From assembly GCF_900156675.1 (NCBI RefSeq), contig NZ_FTOH01000001.1, positions 310,001 through 374,000 of the forward strand: a stretch of DNA of 64,000 bases. Direction: 5' to 3'. Made by a program: the position numbers and the translations under genes. Below are positions 42,026 through 51,560 of this stretch, one piece after another. Positions within the stretch are counted from its first letter, which is position 1, and each line of letters starts with the position of its first letter. The notes under the pieces were generated by a model. The model was not told the DNA's origin and did no database searches. It was given only the letters and a program-made list of their open reading frames with translations. The DNA is from Thalassolituus maritimus. GTDB lineage: Bacteria; Pseudomonadota; Gammaproteobacteria; Pseudomonadales; Oceanobacteraceae.

Positions 42026-42667
42026 GTGACTCGTTCAACTAATGTTGCAGAGAAGCAACCTACAGATGCAGGTAACCAGATGACCGACCAACCAGCTTCA
42101 GACCAACAATTGGTCGCGCGGGTTCAGAAGGGTGACCGGCGGGCATTCGACCTGCTGGTGGTGAAGTACCAGCATCGTATCCTTTCTTTGGTAGGTCGGT
42201 TTGTTTCCGATCATGCTGAAGCTCAGGATGTGACGCAGGAAGCATTTATCAAAGCGTATCGTGCGCTACCCTCTTTCCGCGGAGATAGCCAGTTCTATAC
42301 CTGGATGTACCGGATTGCGGTGAATACCGCTAAGAATCACCTGATCAGTCGTGGTCGTAAGACGCCGACTCAGGACATTGACCTCGACGACGCTGCTTAT
42401 TTCGCAGACGAGGCCAATATGAAAGACGTAGAGACGCCGGATGGTCTCCTTCAGAGAGACCAGCTGCGCAAGGTCGTATTTGATGCGATCGAAGATCTGC
42501 CAGACGAATTACGTCGTGCAGTGACCCTACGTGAGCTCGAAGGGCTCAGTTACGAAGAGATTGCAGAGGCAATGAATTGCCCGATAGGGACAGTAAGATC
42601 CCGAATTTTCCGAGCGCGGGAAGCAATTGAAAAGAAAATGCGGCCGTTGCTCAGCGCGACTGCATAA
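42026..42667 (+). CDS. rpoE: Extracytoplasmic-stress sigma factor RpoE/AlgU
   Basis: This 213-residue ECF sigma factor is close to E. coli RpoE and Pseudomonas AlgU. Region 2 shows RVQKGDRRAFDLLVVKYQHR, DVTQEAFIKAYRALPSFRGD and YTWMYRIAVNTAKNHL. Region 4 shows LPDELRRAVTLRELEGLSYE and CPIGTVRSRIFRAREAIEKK. The start is GTG 42026 with GGAGGG 6 bases upstream, giving an N-terminal tail about 18 residues longer than in E. coli; ATG 42080 is the alternative. It is followed by mucA, mucB, rseC and mucD, which hold it inactive and process signals. A probable sigma-E promoter lies upstream. Confidence 0.96.
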   Translation: MTRSTNVAEKQPTDAGNQMTDQPASDQQLVARVQKGDRRAFDLLVVKYQHRILSLVGRFVSDHAEAQDVTQEAFIKAYRALPSFRGDSQFYTWMYRIAVNTAKNHLISRGRKTPTQDIDLDDAAYFADEANMKDVETPDGLLQRDQLRKVVFDAIEDLPDELRRAVTLRELEGLSYEEIAEAMNCPIGTVRSRIFRAREAIEKKMRPLLSATA

Positions 42668-42687
42668 ATGCTGGATGGGTGTAGTTT

Positions 42688-43389
42688 ATGAAGAACCGGA
42701 TAAGGGAGTCTCTGTCAGCTCTCTGTGATGGCGAGTGTGACGAGCTTGAACTGAGACGTGTATTGAATCACGTCGAAAATGATGCTGAATTCCGAGAGCA
42801 GTGGGCAAACTTCCACCTGATCGGGGCAGCTATGCGCGGGGAATCCGTTGATACCGTTGATCTCTCAAAAGGGATTATGCAGGCCATAGAAGGTGAGCCA
42901 ATGGACGAAGTTCCGGGGGCTGATGAGGCGAGTGCGTCAATAAGTGCAGCGGCGCCTGACGTTGAAACCTATGACGCCACGCAGCCCAAAGCGTCTGTTT
43001 TGCCGGGTTGGATGGTATCAGGTGCGGTTGCTGCTTCGGTGACCATGGCGGTTCTGTTGGGTGCGCGAGTGCTTTCCGTGCCTGACGTTACGGTTGGTTC
43101 TGCTGATATGACGCTTGCCAAGGCGGAAGCTGTTCAGTCAGCGCCTGCGGTAATGCCTCAGTCTTCTGTTGCGGTCGCTTCAGTGGCTGCTGACACTCAG
43201 ATGTCTGCTGCAGAACTGGCAGAAGCTCAGGAACGCCTGAAGCAATATGTGCTCGAGCACGAAGACCAGGCCTTTGGTATGGAAACGCATCAGGCTGTGC
43301 CATATGCACGTGTCGCAAACTTTGGCCAGGACAGCGGCATCCGCGAGCGCGTCCGGGCTGAAGTCAGCGCTGGGCCTGCGCCAGAGTAA
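42688..43389 (+). CDS. mucA: Anti-sigma factor MucA/RseA
   Basis: This 233-residue single-pass inner-membrane protein binds the sigma factor. The N-terminal cytoplasmic domain (about 1-75: ESLSALCDGECDELELRRVL, WANFHLIGAAMRGE) is the RseA-type inhibitor. After an Ala/acidic linker, a transmembrane helix (about 107-127, PGWMVSGAVAASVTMAVLLG) leads to a periplasmic tail. The tail includes ERLKQYVLEHEDQAFGMETH and the VPYARVANF end, where MucB binds and DegS-type cleavage begins. Regulated proteolysis frees RpoE. It lies 20 bases after rpoE. Confidence 0.92.
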   Translation: MKNRIRESLSALCDGECDELELRRVLNHVENDAEFREQWANFHLIGAAMRGESVDTVDLSKGIMQAIEGEPMDEVPGADEASASISAAAPDVETYDATQPKASVLPGWMVSGAVAASVTMAVLLGARVLSVPDVTVGSADMTLAKAEAVQSAPAVMPQSSVAVASVAADTQMSAAELAEAQERLKQYVLEHEDQAFGMETHQAVPYARVANFGQDSGIRERVRAEVSAGPAPE

Positions 43390-43392
43390 TTT

Positions 43393-44382
43393 ATGCTCGA
43401 ATCGTTAAGCACCCGATGTTTCACCGCGCTTTTGGCGGTGGGACTGACGTTCGGGGTGTCTGCGAGCGCAGGCGACCAGAAAGCGTTAAGCTTAATGTCA
43501 GACATGAGTGAAGCTGTTCGCTCTAAGAGTTATTCAGGCACCGTGATGTTTGGGTCTCCCGCTCGCTGGGAGTCGGCCCGAATCCAGCAAACCTACCGGA
43601 ACCAGGGATTGGTGCAAAGGACAGACTATCTGACTGGCCTTGAGCGTTCTCAGATTCGTGCCCACGATGAAATCGTATGTATTCACGAGGGCCAGCATCA
43701 ATCGGGCATGACGCCCGACGTCATGAAGCCGTTCGGTCATAATTTCCCTTCATCTCTTTCAGCGCTCGATCAGAGCTACGATTTTGCCCTTGCCGATCTT
43801 CAATCAGAGCGTGTCGCGGGTCGTCAGACTATCTCTATCTGGATCACCCCTGAGCATCCTGACCGTTATGCCCACCAGATCTGGTTGGACAAGGCCTCTA
43901 AGCTGCCGTTAAAAGCTGAAATGACGAATGAACAGGGTAGAGTGCTGCGACGCTATCAGTTTGTGAGTCTGGATACCGAATTTACCATGCCAGACAACGA
44001 GTCGAGGGCTGCTGATGTTGGGCACACCCTCCAATTCAGTAAGAAAAATAGCGTTGATGTCAGTCCGGAGTCGGATTGGTTCCCATCCTGGTTGCCTCAG
44101 GGGTTTCACATTCAACAGGCGATCAAGTCTGATGATAATATTCGCATGACCTTCTCTGATGGACTGGCTTCATTCTCTCTGTTCGTTGATCGTGTCGGGC
44201 AAGGCAGGTCGTCCTCATCCCGTGTCAGTCGACAGTGGGGGCCAGTTTCCGCTACCGTAGAAGATATTCTTACGCAGGATGGTCAGCACGTTCGTCTGAG
44301 CGTCGTTGGGGAGCTCCCTCCTGTGACGCTCGACAAAGTATTGGATTCTGCGATTCCTTCGTATTCTCTCAGTATGAAGTGA
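43393..44382 (+). CDS. mucB: Sigma-E regulatory protein MucB/RseB
   Basis: This 329-residue periplasmic protein has a signal peptide ending near VSASA-GDQ. The N-terminal LolA-like domain shows SLMSDMSEAVRSKSYSGTVM and HQIWLDKASKLPLKAEMTNE. The C-terminal domain (about 215-320, DWFPSWLPQGFH to WGPVSATVEDILTQDGQHV) binds MucA. MucB shields the periplasmic tail of MucA from proteases and senses lipopolysaccharide intermediates. It begins 3 bases after mucA. Confidence 0.92.
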   Translation: MLESLSTRCFTALLAVGLTFGVSASAGDQKALSLMSDMSEAVRSKSYSGTVMFGSPARWESARIQQTYRNQGLVQRTDYLTGLERSQIRAHDEIVCIHEGQHQSGMTPDVMKPFGHNFPSSLSALDQSYDFALADLQSERVAGRQTISIWITPEHPDRYAHQIWLDKASKLPLKAEMTNEQGRVLRRYQFVSLDTEFTMPDNESRAADVGHTLQFSKKNSVDVSPESDWFPSWLPQGFHIQQAIKSDDNIRMTFSDGLASFSLFVDRVGQGRSSSSRVSRQWGPVSATVEDILTQDGQHVRLSVVGELPPVTLDKVLDSAIPSYSLSMK

Positions 44383-44448
44383 ATACGCGAACGCTGTCTC
44401 GTCCGGCGTCCTCCCGATTGTAGAAAGCTGTAAAGTAAGGTCATAAAT

Positions 44449-44898
44449 GTGAGTCAGGAAGTTGTTCAGGTCGTCGGAACAGGTGACGATGGTATCTGGG
44501 TAGAAGGTGTTCAGCAGAGCGCCTGTGGTGCGTGCAGTGCGCGCGCTGGATGCGGACAGCATACGCTCAGTAAAATGGGCAAGCCTGTTCGCTTGTGGGT
44601 CCGTACGAACGACTCTTTCAAGGTCGGAGATCAGGTCACGGTTGAGCTTCCCTCCGGGTCTCTCGCCATCAGCGCTCTGGCTATGTACGGATTACCACTA
44701 TTGGGACTTATTCTGGGGGCCGTTATCGGATTTCAGGGTGGTTCTGAGCCGCAGTCGCTTCTCGCCGGGGGGCTGGGACTGATCCTTGGGTTGCTCGCCG
44801 CACGCCAGCTTGGCAGGAAAATGCAATCTGAGTGGCAGCCAACCGTATTGAAAAAAACACACTCTACCGCAATAAATATAAACGGAGTTTCTGAATAG
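44449..44898 (+). CDS. rseC: RseC/MucC family membrane protein
   Basis: This 149-residue protein starts at GTG 44449. The N-terminal cytoplasmic part has the cysteine cluster SACGACSARAGCGQHTL, typical of RseC and suggestive of a redox or metal-binding site. Two transmembrane helices follow at about 71-92 and 98-118 (ISALAMYGLPLLGLILGAVI, SLLAGGLGLILGLLAARQLG). RseC has been linked to sigma-E control and to SoxR reduction. Its position between mucB and mucD is conserved. Confidence 0.9.
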   Translation: MSQEVVQVVGTGDDGIWVEGVQQSACGACSARAGCGQHTLSKMGKPVRLWVRTNDSFKVGDQVTVELPSGSLAISALAMYGLPLLGLILGAVIGFQGGSEPQSLLAGGLGLILGLLAARQLGRKMQSEWQPTVLKKTHSTAININGVSE

Positions 44899-44913
44899 CG
44901 GAGATAGCCCTCG

Positions 44914-46311
44914 ATGAAAATGACATTGGCGATTAAACATTCGCTGAGCCTTCTGACTTTCTTTTTAGCGGTGTCGTGGACTTCGGCACATGCAGACCTT
45001 CCGGATTTCCGTGATCTGGTGAAAGAGACCTCGCCCGCGGTGGTCAACATCAGTACCGTCCAACATGCCCAACAGAAAAGTGCGTTATCCGGGCAATATG
45101 GTATGCCAGACGATATGCCAGAAATATTCAGGCATTTTTTCGGACGTCAGTTCCCTCAGGGGCCTGTGCCGCGCCGTGACAGCAACTCCCTGGGGTCTGG
45201 CTTTATCGTCTCTGAGGACGGTTATATCCTCACGAACAACCATGTTGTCCAGGGTGCCGATGAAATCATCGTACGCCTGAATGACCGTCGAGAACTTGAG
45301 GCCGTACTAATTGGTGCTGACCCAAGCTCTGATCTCGCTGTGCTGAAAGTAGATGCCGATGACCTGCCGACGGTAGAGCTTGGTGATTCCGATAAGCTTG
45401 ATGTCGGTGAGTGGGTTGTCGCCATTGGTTCACCTTTTGGGTTTGATTATTCTGTGACTGCCGGCATTGTCAGTGCCAAAGGGCGGAGCCTGCCGAACGA
45501 AAACTACGTGCCCTTTATTCAAACTGACGTTGCCATTAATCCGGGCAACTCTGGAGGTCCTCTCTTTAATCTTGAGGGGCAGGTCGTAGGCATTAACTCC
45601 CAGATATACACGCGCTCGGGCGGCTTTATGGGCGTGTCATTTGCGATCCCGATTAATGTTGCAATGGATGTCGCAGAGCAGCTCAAGAGCAAAGGTAAGG
45701 TCAGTCGCGGTTGGCTCGGTGTGGTCATTCAGGAGGTCAATAAGGATCTCGCGGAATCGTTCGGGCTTGATCGTGCCGCTGGTGCACTTGTCGTTCAGGT
45801 AGTAGACGGTAGTCCGGCTGAGAGTTCGGGCCTGGTCAGTGGCGATATTATCGTGAAGGTGAACGGTAAGGACGTTCAGCTTTCATCCGATCTGCCACAT
45901 CTTATTGGTCGTTTACGGGCTGGTGATACTGCGAAACTCTCGGTGGTTCGAGCAGGAAAGAGAAAGACCATTGATGTTGAAATTGGTGCGCTACCGGAGT
46001 CTGATGATATTCAATTGTCATCGAATACCCCACCTGCAGAGCGCAAGAGCAACCGGTTAGGGCTCGTCGTCAGTGACATTCCTGCCGGTAAGAGTAACGA
46101 GCAGGGCGTTGTCGTCACTGATGTGAATCGTGGTCCGGCGTCCATGTCGGGCGTGGTCCGCGGTGATGTTATTACCATGATCAATGGCCAGCGCATCAGT
46201 TCGGTGGCGGATTTTGAGCGTGTCGTTAACGACCTGCCAGGCAATCGCAGCGTGCCGATGCGTATTGTTCGCCGGGGGCAGGCCTCCTTCATACCGCTTC
46301 GGGTGAACTGA
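44914..46311 (+). CDS. mucD: Periplasmic serine protease MucD (DegP/DegQ family)
   Basis: This 465-residue HtrA protease has a signal peptide ending near SAHA-DLP. The catalytic triad is intact: His about 110 in TNNHVVQG, Asp about 140 in SSDLAVLK, Ser about 213 in NPGNSGGPLF. Two PDZ domains follow at about 255-350 and 370-460, with SRGWLGVVIQEV and DRGXXX-type carboxylate loops. It degrades misfolded envelope proteins and restrains the sigma-E/AlgU response in Pseudomonas. It is the last gene of the rpoE cluster; a short GC stem-loop at 46334-46349 follows. Confidence 0.95.
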   Translation: MKMTLAIKHSLSLLTFFLAVSWTSAHADLPDFRDLVKETSPAVVNISTVQHAQQKSALSGQYGMPDDMPEIFRHFFGRQFPQGPVPRRDSNSLGSGFIVSEDGYILTNNHVVQGADEIIVRLNDRRELEAVLIGADPSSDLAVLKVDADDLPTVELGDSDKLDVGEWVVAIGSPFGFDYSVTAGIVSAKGRSLPNENYVPFIQTDVAINPGNSGGPLFNLEGQVVGINSQIYTRSGGFMGVSFAIPINVAMDVAEQLKSKGKVSRGWLGVVIQEVNKDLAESFGLDRAAGALVVQVVDGSPAESSGLVSGDIIVKVNGKDVQLSSDLPHLIGRLRAGDTAKLSVVRAGKRKTIDVEIGALPESDDIQLSSNTPPAERKSNRLGLVVSDIPAGKSNEQGVVVTDVNRGPASMSGVVRGDVITMINGQRISSVADFERVVNDLPGNRSVPMRIVRRGQASFIPLRVN

Positions 46312-46421
46312 CCCGCGCATGATAGACAGGGCAGGGGCTGACAGGCCCCCGTCATTCATAGCCTTAACCCGGTCCTTCAGGTAAAATCATCCGATTGAAT
46401 TCACAACCGGATGATTATTCT

Positions 46422-48221
46422 GTGAGCCAGCTGGACCACATTCGCAACTTCTCCATCATTGCCCACATCGACCACGGCAAATCTACTCTGTCTGACCGCT
46501 TTATTCAGGTATGCGGCGGCCTCTCCGATCGCGAAATGCAGGAGCAGGTTCTGGACTCCATGGATATTGAGCGCGAACGTGGCATCACTATTAAGGCACA
46601 GAGCGTCACCCTGAACTACACCGCACGGAACGGTGAGACGTATCAGCTCAACTTTATCGATACCCCAGGACACGTCGACTTCAGTTATGAAGTGAGCCGC
46701 TCACTGTCTGCCTGTGAAGGTGCTCTTCTGGTGGTTGATGCAGCACAGGGTGTTGAGGCTCAGTCCGTTGCCAACTGTTATACCGCGATTGAGCAGGGGC
46801 TGGAAGTTCGTCCAGTACTGAACAAGATGGATCTCCCGCAGGCCGACCCGGATGCCGTGGCTCAGGAAATCGAAGACATTATCGGTATTGATGCGACCGA
46901 CGCAGTGCGTTGTTCCGCTAAGAGTGGTCTTAACGTCGAAGACGTGCTCGAAGACCTGGTCGCCAACATCCCTGCTCCCGAAGGGGACCCGGATGCACCG
47001 CTGCAGGCATTGATCATCGACTCATGGTTTGACCCATACCTGGGCGTCGTGTCGCTTATCCGTGTCAAGAATGGCTCAATCAAGAAAGGTGACAAAATTC
47101 GCCTGAAGTCGACCGGTAAAGACCATATTGTTGATGATGTAGGTTACTTTACGCCGAAGATGACCAAGCGCCCCGAGCTGAATACCGGTGAGGTGGGTTA
47201 TCTCTGCGCCAGCATTAAAGATATTCATGGGGCGCCCGTCGGTGACACGATTGTGTCTACCAAAAATCCGGACGTTGATGCCCTTCCGGGTTTCCAGAAG
47301 GTTAAGCCGCAGGTATATGCGGGTCTATTCCCTGTGTCGTCGGACGACTATGAAGCTTTCCGTGTTGCGCTTGATAAGCTCTCACTGAATGACGCTTCGC
47401 TGTTCTTTGAGCCTGAAAATTCTGATGCGCTGGGCTTCGGTTTCCGCTGTGGCTTCCTGGGTATGCTGCACATGGAAATTATTCAGGAGCGCCTCGAACG
47501 TGAGTACGATCTTGACCTGATCACTACTGCGCCGACGGTAATCTACGAAGTCGTTACCCGTAAGGGCGACGTCGTCAATGTGGATAACCCATCGAAATTG
47601 CCGGATATTGGCTCCATCGATGAAATGCGTGAGCCGATCGCCGAGTGTAATATTCTTGTGCCTCAGGAATACCTGGGTAATGTTATTTCTCTGTGTGTCG
47701 ACAAGCGCGGCGTACAGGTCGATATGCAGTACACCGGAAGTCAGGTGTCATTACGTTACGAAATTCCTATGGCTGAAGTGGTCATGGATTTCTTCGATCG
47801 TCTGAAGTCCGCGAGCCGTGGTTTCGCCTCTCTGGATTACAGTTTCCTGCGTTTTCAGGAAGCACCACTGGTTCGTCTGGACGTTCTGGTAAACGGTGAT
47901 CGTGTGGATGCACTGGCAGTGATTATGCACAAAGAAAGCGTGCGTCGCCGTGGTAACCTCCTGACTGAGAAAATGAAAGAACTGATTCCTCGTCAGATGT
48001 TCGACGTAGCGATTCAGGCTGCTGTAGGCAACCAGGTGGTTGCACGTACGACTGTAAAAGCACTGCGAAAGAACGTGACGGCCAAGTGTTACGGTGGTGA
48101 CGTCAGTCGTAAGAAGAAACTGCTGCAGAAGCAGAAAGAAGGTAAAAAACGGATGAAACAGATCGGCAGTGTGGAAATTCCGCAATCGGCGTTTCTTGCT
48201 GTCCTCAAAGTGGACGATTAA
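46422..48221 (+). CDS. lepA: Elongation factor 4 (LepA)
   Basis: This ribosome-associated translational GTPase has about 599 residues. The frame opens at TTG 46395, but GTG 46422 gives [20 protein letters not shown], matching the usual start of Pseudomonas LepA. GTP-binding motifs are AHIDHGKST (G1), DTPGHVDF (G3) and [10 protein letters not shown] (G4). The LepA-specific C-terminal domain ends with [20 protein letters not shown]. The DUF4845 gene follows after 2 bases, whereas in most relatives lepB comes next. Confidence 0.97.
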   Translation: MSQLDHIRNFSIIAHIDHGKSTLSDRFIQVCGGLSDREMQEQVLDSMDIERERGITIKAQSVTLNYTARNGETYQLNFIDTPGHVDFSYEVSRSLSACEGALLVVDAAQGVEAQSVANCYTAIEQGLEVRPVLNKMDLPQADPDAVAQEIEDIIGIDATDAVRCSAKSGLNVEDVLEDLVANIPAPEGDPDAPLQALIIDSWFDPYLGVVSLIRVKNGSIKKGDKIRLKSTGKDHIVDDVGYFTPKMTKRPELNTGEVGYLCASIKDIHGAPVGDTIVSTKNPDVDALPGFQKVKPQVYAGLFPVSSDDYEAFRVALDKLSLNDASLFFEPENSDALGFGFRCGFLGMLHMEIIQERLEREYDLDLITTAPTVIYEVVTRKGDVVNVDNPSKLPDIGSIDEMREPIAECNILVPQEYLGNVISLCVDKRGVQVDMQYTGSQVSLRYEIPMAEVVMDFFDRLKSASRGFASLDYSFLRFQEAPLVRLDVLVNGDRVDALAVIMHKESVRRRGNLLTEKMKELIPRQMFDVAIQAAVGNQVVARTTVKALRKNVTAKCYGGDVSRKKKLLQKQKEGKKRMKQIGSVEIPQSAFLAVLKVDD

Positions 48222-48223
48222 AT

Positions 48224-48592
48224 ATGAAACGAAACCAGCACGGTATGACAACAGCGACTGCGCTGTTATTAATTCTGATTGGCATCGTATTGCTACGTGC
48301 CGTGATGGTCATCGTTCCTATCTATTTTGATGATACCGAAGTCGGTATCGTTCTGGACAATATGGAAGAGAGCGGCAAAGTGAACGCGCGCAGCTCTGAG
48401 CGCTCAGTGAAAGATGAACTTGAGCGACGCCTCCGTAATAATAATATTCAGGTTACGACGGACAAACTGATCGTTAAACGTGACCGGAATACTCTGACCA
48501 TCGACTGGACTTACGAAAACCGAGGCCACTTCCTGGCGAATATCGATTTCGTACTGACCTTCCAGCACCAGAAAGTTATCACCAGTGAATAA
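48224..48592 (+). CDS. DUF4845 single-pass membrane protein
   Basis: This 122-residue protein has an N-terminal prepilin-like or membrane-anchor helix (about 8-32: GMTTATALLLILIGIVLLRA) and a small alpha-beta domain (about 45-115) with KDELERRLRNNNIQVTTDKL and LTIDWTYENRGHFLANIDF. The family is known mainly from its conserved place just upstream of rnc. Its function is unknown. It overlaps rnc by 8 bases, so their translation is probably coupled. Confidence 0.88.
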   Translation: MKRNQHGMTTATALLLILIGIVLLRAVMVIVPIYFDDTEVGIVLDNMEESGKVNARSSERSVKDELERRLRNNNIQVTTDKLIVKRDRNTLTIDWTYENRGHFLANIDFVLTFQHQKVITSE

Positions 48593-49274
48593 TCCCCTGT
48601 TAAAACTCTCTCAGCGCCTCGGCTATACCTTCAGTGACGAGGCGCTGATTAATTTAGCGTTAACCCACAGAAGCCTGTCGGGAACCAACAACGAACGTCT
48701 GGAATTCCTCGGTGATTCCATCCTGAATTTTGTTATTGCCGAAGCACTGTTCCGTAAATTTCCTCATGCGAAAGAGGGCAAGTTGAGCCGCCTGCGCGCG
48801 AGACTGGTAAAAGGTGACACGCTGGCGGAGATCGCGAAAGAATTCGACCTTGGTGAATTTTTACTTCTGGGTTCTGGCGAAATGAAAAGTGGTGGTCACC
48901 GCCGTGATTCGATTCTGGCCGATGCAGTGGAGGCAATTATTGGCGCTATTTATCTGGACTCAGGGCAGACGTCTGCATCAGAACGTATTCTGGCGTGGTA
49001 TGAGTCGCGGCTGAATGCACTGACTCTCGAAGACCCGATTAAAGACCCTAAGACTCGCCTTCAGGAGCATCAGCAGGCCAACCGTCTGAGTTTGCCGAAG
49101 TACACTGTAGTCAGTGTCGGTGGGCCCGGTAATGAACAGGTATTCACGGTCAGCTGTCGCATTCCACAGCAGGAAGATGTTGTCACGGCAGAAGGCTCAA
49201 GTCGCCGGGCTGCTGAGCAGGCTGCTGCTCAGGTATTTCTGAAACGTCTTGGGCTTGAGGAGTCTGCATCATGA
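48585..49274 (+). CDS. rnc: Ribonuclease III
   Basis: This 229-residue double-stranded-RNA endonuclease starts at GTG 48585, overlapping the DUF4845 gene. The catalytic signature [20 protein letters not shown] carries the metal-binding acids, and [18 protein letters not shown] the second acidic cluster. The C-terminal dsRNA-binding domain (about 155-225) includes [20 protein letters not shown] and [19 protein letters not shown]. It processes rRNA and regulates mRNAs; its transcript often carries an autoregulatory RNase III site, not identified here. It overlaps era by 4 bases. Confidence 0.97.
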   Translation: MNNPLLKLSQRLGYTFSDEALINLALTHRSLSGTNNERLEFLGDSILNFVIAEALFRKFPHAKEGKLSRLRARLVKGDTLAEIAKEFDLGEFLLLGSGEMKSGGHRRDSILADAVEAIIGAIYLDSGQTSASERILAWYESRLNALTLEDPIKDPKTRLQEHQQANRLSLPKYTVVSVGGPGNEQVFTVSCRIPQQEDVVTAEGSSRRAAEQAAAQVFLKRLGLEESAS

Positions 49275-50167
49275 GTACACGCACTGGTTTTGTGGCGATT
49301 GTTGGTCGTCCGAATGTTGGCAAATCAACGCTGATGAACCGTATTCTTGGCCAGAAGCTCTCTATTACATCCCGTAAGCCGCAAACGACTCGTCACCAGA
49401 TTCTGGGTATTCTCACAGAAGAAGATACTCAGATCGTTTTTGTTGATACTCCCGGGATTCATAAAGCGCACGATAAAGCGATTAACCGCTACATGAACCG
49501 TGCGGCTACAACGGCGGTAAAAGACGTTGATTTAGTGGTGATGGTTGTCGACCGGATGCGCTGGACGGATGAAGATGAAATGGTGCTCCAGACCATTAAG
49601 CAGCAGCGCGCGCCGGTGATTCTGGTCGTGAATAAAATCGACTTTGTACGAGATAAAGACGAGCTGCTTCCTTACCTCGAAGAGCTTGCTGGCAGGCACC
49701 CGTTTGATCAGATCATTCCTCTGAGCGCGAAGACAGGCCATAACGTCGAACGTATTGAACACCTTATTCGCAGCTATCTGCCTGAAAATCCATATTTTTA
49801 TCCTGAAGATCAGATTACTGACCGCAGTTCACGTTTTCTTGCCGCCGAATTGGTTCGCGAGAAAATCATGCGACAACTGGGTGATGAGTTACCGTACGAA
49901 ATGACGGTCGAGATTGAAGAATTTGCGCACACAGGAACGCTGATCGAAATCAGTGCACTGATCATGGTCGAGCGTCAGTCGCAGAAGCGCATCGTGATTG
50001 GTGATGCAGGTTACCGCATAAAACAGATTGGCATCGAAGCACGTAAAGATATGGAATCACTGTTTGACTGTAAGGTCATGCTGAATCTTTGGGTAAAAGT
50101 GAAATCAAACTGGTCTGACGATGAGCGGGCCTTGCGAAGTCTGGGGTACGACGACAGGGAAATATGA
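49271..50167 (+). CDS. era: Ribosome-assembly GTPase Era
   Basis: This 298-residue protein has an N-terminal GTPase domain: [12 protein letters not shown] (G1), DTPGIHKA (G3), [11 protein letters not shown] (G4) and [10 protein letters not shown] (G5). A C-terminal KH RNA-binding domain (about 205-298) contains [20 protein letters not shown]. It binds the 3' end of 16S rRNA during 30S maturation. It is coupled to rnc upstream and recO downstream by 4-base overlaps. Confidence 0.97.
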   Translation: MSTRTGFVAIVGRPNVGKSTLMNRILGQKLSITSRKPQTTRHQILGILTEEDTQIVFVDTPGIHKAHDKAINRYMNRAATTAVKDVDLVVMVVDRMRWTDEDEMVLQTIKQQRAPVILVVNKIDFVRDKDELLPYLEELAGRHPFDQIIPLSAKTGHNVERIEHLIRSYLPENPYFYPEDQITDRSSRFLAAELVREKIMRQLGDELPYEMTVEIEEFAHTGTLIEISALIMVERQSQKRIVIGDAGYRIKQIGIEARKDMESLFDCKVMLNLWVKVKSNWSDDERALRSLGYDDREI

Positions 50168-50808
50168 GGCACTGGTGGCTACTGAGACGCGAGCCGCTCG
50201 GTGGTGGCTCGGACTGGCTTTGTACCTTATTCACGAGACATAGTGGGCTGGTCAAGGTCGTTTGCCGTGATGCGCAGTTACCGGAAATACACCAGCCATG
50301 CCATGGTGAGTGGCCTGCCAGTGGTGATCTTCCTAAACTGAAGACCTGCGAAGCAGATCCTGCGCTTGAGTTGTCCGGTGAGGCACTTGTCTGTGCTCTC
50401 TACATGGATGAGCTGCTGACGACCATTCTCCCTTTAAATGACCCTTCCAATGAGTTATTCGATTTATACTCAACCATACTTTCGAATTTAAGTAACAACG
50501 AGAGGATCGACATCTGGTTACGTATGTTCGAACAGTGTCTTCTCAGTCATTGCGGACAGGGTATACACTGGACGCAGACGACTCATGGTGCCCCCGTCAT
50601 CGCCGGAACTCGTTATCTTTTCCGTGCCGGAGAGGGGCTGATTGAAGACCCCGATGGTTGGAATGGTGAAATCCTGCTTGCCATTGCTGAGGGTGAGTTC
50701 CGTCAGCAGGGCGCTCTGGCCGTCGCTCGTCAGGTATTGCGTATTGCCATTGATTGCGCAGTCTCCAGACCGCTTATCAGCCGTGAACTTTTAATACATC
50801 GTTCCTGA
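50164..50808 (+). CDS. recO: DNA repair protein RecO (short, divergent)
   Basis: This 214-residue protein lies in the fixed era-recO-pdxJ position. The helical core [20 protein letters not shown] and [20 protein letters not shown] and the C-terminal [13 protein letters not shown] are RecO-like. The N-terminal OB-fold ([20 protein letters not shown]) is shorter than usual; typical RecO proteins have about 230-245 residues. The zinc-binding cysteines of some RecO are not seen. RecO loads RecA on gaps with RecR. Identity relies on motif plus context. Confidence 0.9.
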   Translation: MRHWWLLRREPLGGGSDWLCTLFTRHSGLVKVVCRDAQLPEIHQPCHGEWPASGDLPKLKTCEADPALELSGEALVCALYMDELLTTILPLNDPSNELFDLYSTILSNLSNNERIDIWLRMFEQCLLSHCGQGIHWTQTTHGAPVIAGTRYLFRAGEGLIEDPDGWNGEILLAIAEGEFRQQGALAVARQVLRIAIDCAVSRPLISRELLIHRS

Positions 50809-50822
50809 AACAGGATAGAAAT

Positions 50823-51560
50823 ATGACCAATACACGCGTTTTGCTTGGCGTTAATATCGATCACGTTGCGACACTCAGACAGGCTAGGGGAACCCGCTAC
50901 CCAGACCCGGTTCAGGCCGCTTTTATAGCTGAGCAGGCGGGCGCGGATGGTATTACGATTCATCCTCGAGAAGATGCCCGTCATATTCAGGTTCGTGATG
51001 TCAGGATGCTCGCGGGCACGCTTCAGACCCGGATGAATCTTGAGATGGCGGTTACCGAAGCCATGATTCAGCTGGCAGAAGAAGTAATGCCCGAAGCCTG
51101 TTGTCTGGTGCCAGAGAAGCGGGAAGAACTGACCACCGAGGGTGGGCTGGACGTTCTTGCCCAGGAGGACACGATCAAGGATGCGGTCGCGCGCCTCGCC
51201 GCGGTGGGTGCTGAAGTTTCGCTCTTTATTGATGCTGATTACGAACAGATTGATGCGACGGTTCGTACCGGTGCTCCGGTGATCGAGTTACATACCGGCG
51301 GTTATGCTGATGCTGAGACTCCTGCGGAGCAGGCCCGGGAGCTTGAACGTATCCGCGATGCAGCGGCGTACGCTGCAGGTAAAGGGCTGATCGTTAATGC
51401 CGGGCATGGATTGCATTATCACAATGTCGAAGCCATCGCGCAGATCCCGCAGATGAATGAGCTGAATATTGGCCACGCGATCATCGCTCAGGCGCTTTTC
51501 AGTGGTCTGGAAGGTGCGGTGCGCGACATGAAGCAACTGCTCATTGAGGCGCGTGCCTGA
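50823..51560 (+). CDS. pdxJ: Pyridoxine 5'-phosphate synthase
   Basis: This 245-residue TIM-barrel enzyme condenses 1-deoxyxylulose 5-phosphate and 3-amino-2-oxopropyl phosphate to pyridoxine phosphate in vitamin B6 synthesis. Motifs are [20 protein letters not shown] at the N-terminus, [43 protein letters not shown] and [12 protein letters not shown] near the C-terminus. The catalytic histidines and glutamate of the family are in place. AGGAT lies shortly before the ATG. Confidence 0.97.
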   Translation: MTNTRVLLGVNIDHVATLRQARGTRYPDPVQAAFIAEQAGADGITIHPREDARHIQVRDVRMLAGTLQTRMNLEMAVTEAMIQLAEEVMPEACCLVPEKREELTTEGGLDVLAQEDTIKDAVARLAAVGAEVSLFIDADYEQIDATVRTGAPVIELHTGGYADAETPAEQARELERIRDAAAYAAGKGLIVNAGHGLHYHNVEAIAQIPQMNELNIGHAIIAQALFSGLEGAVRDMKQLLIEARA

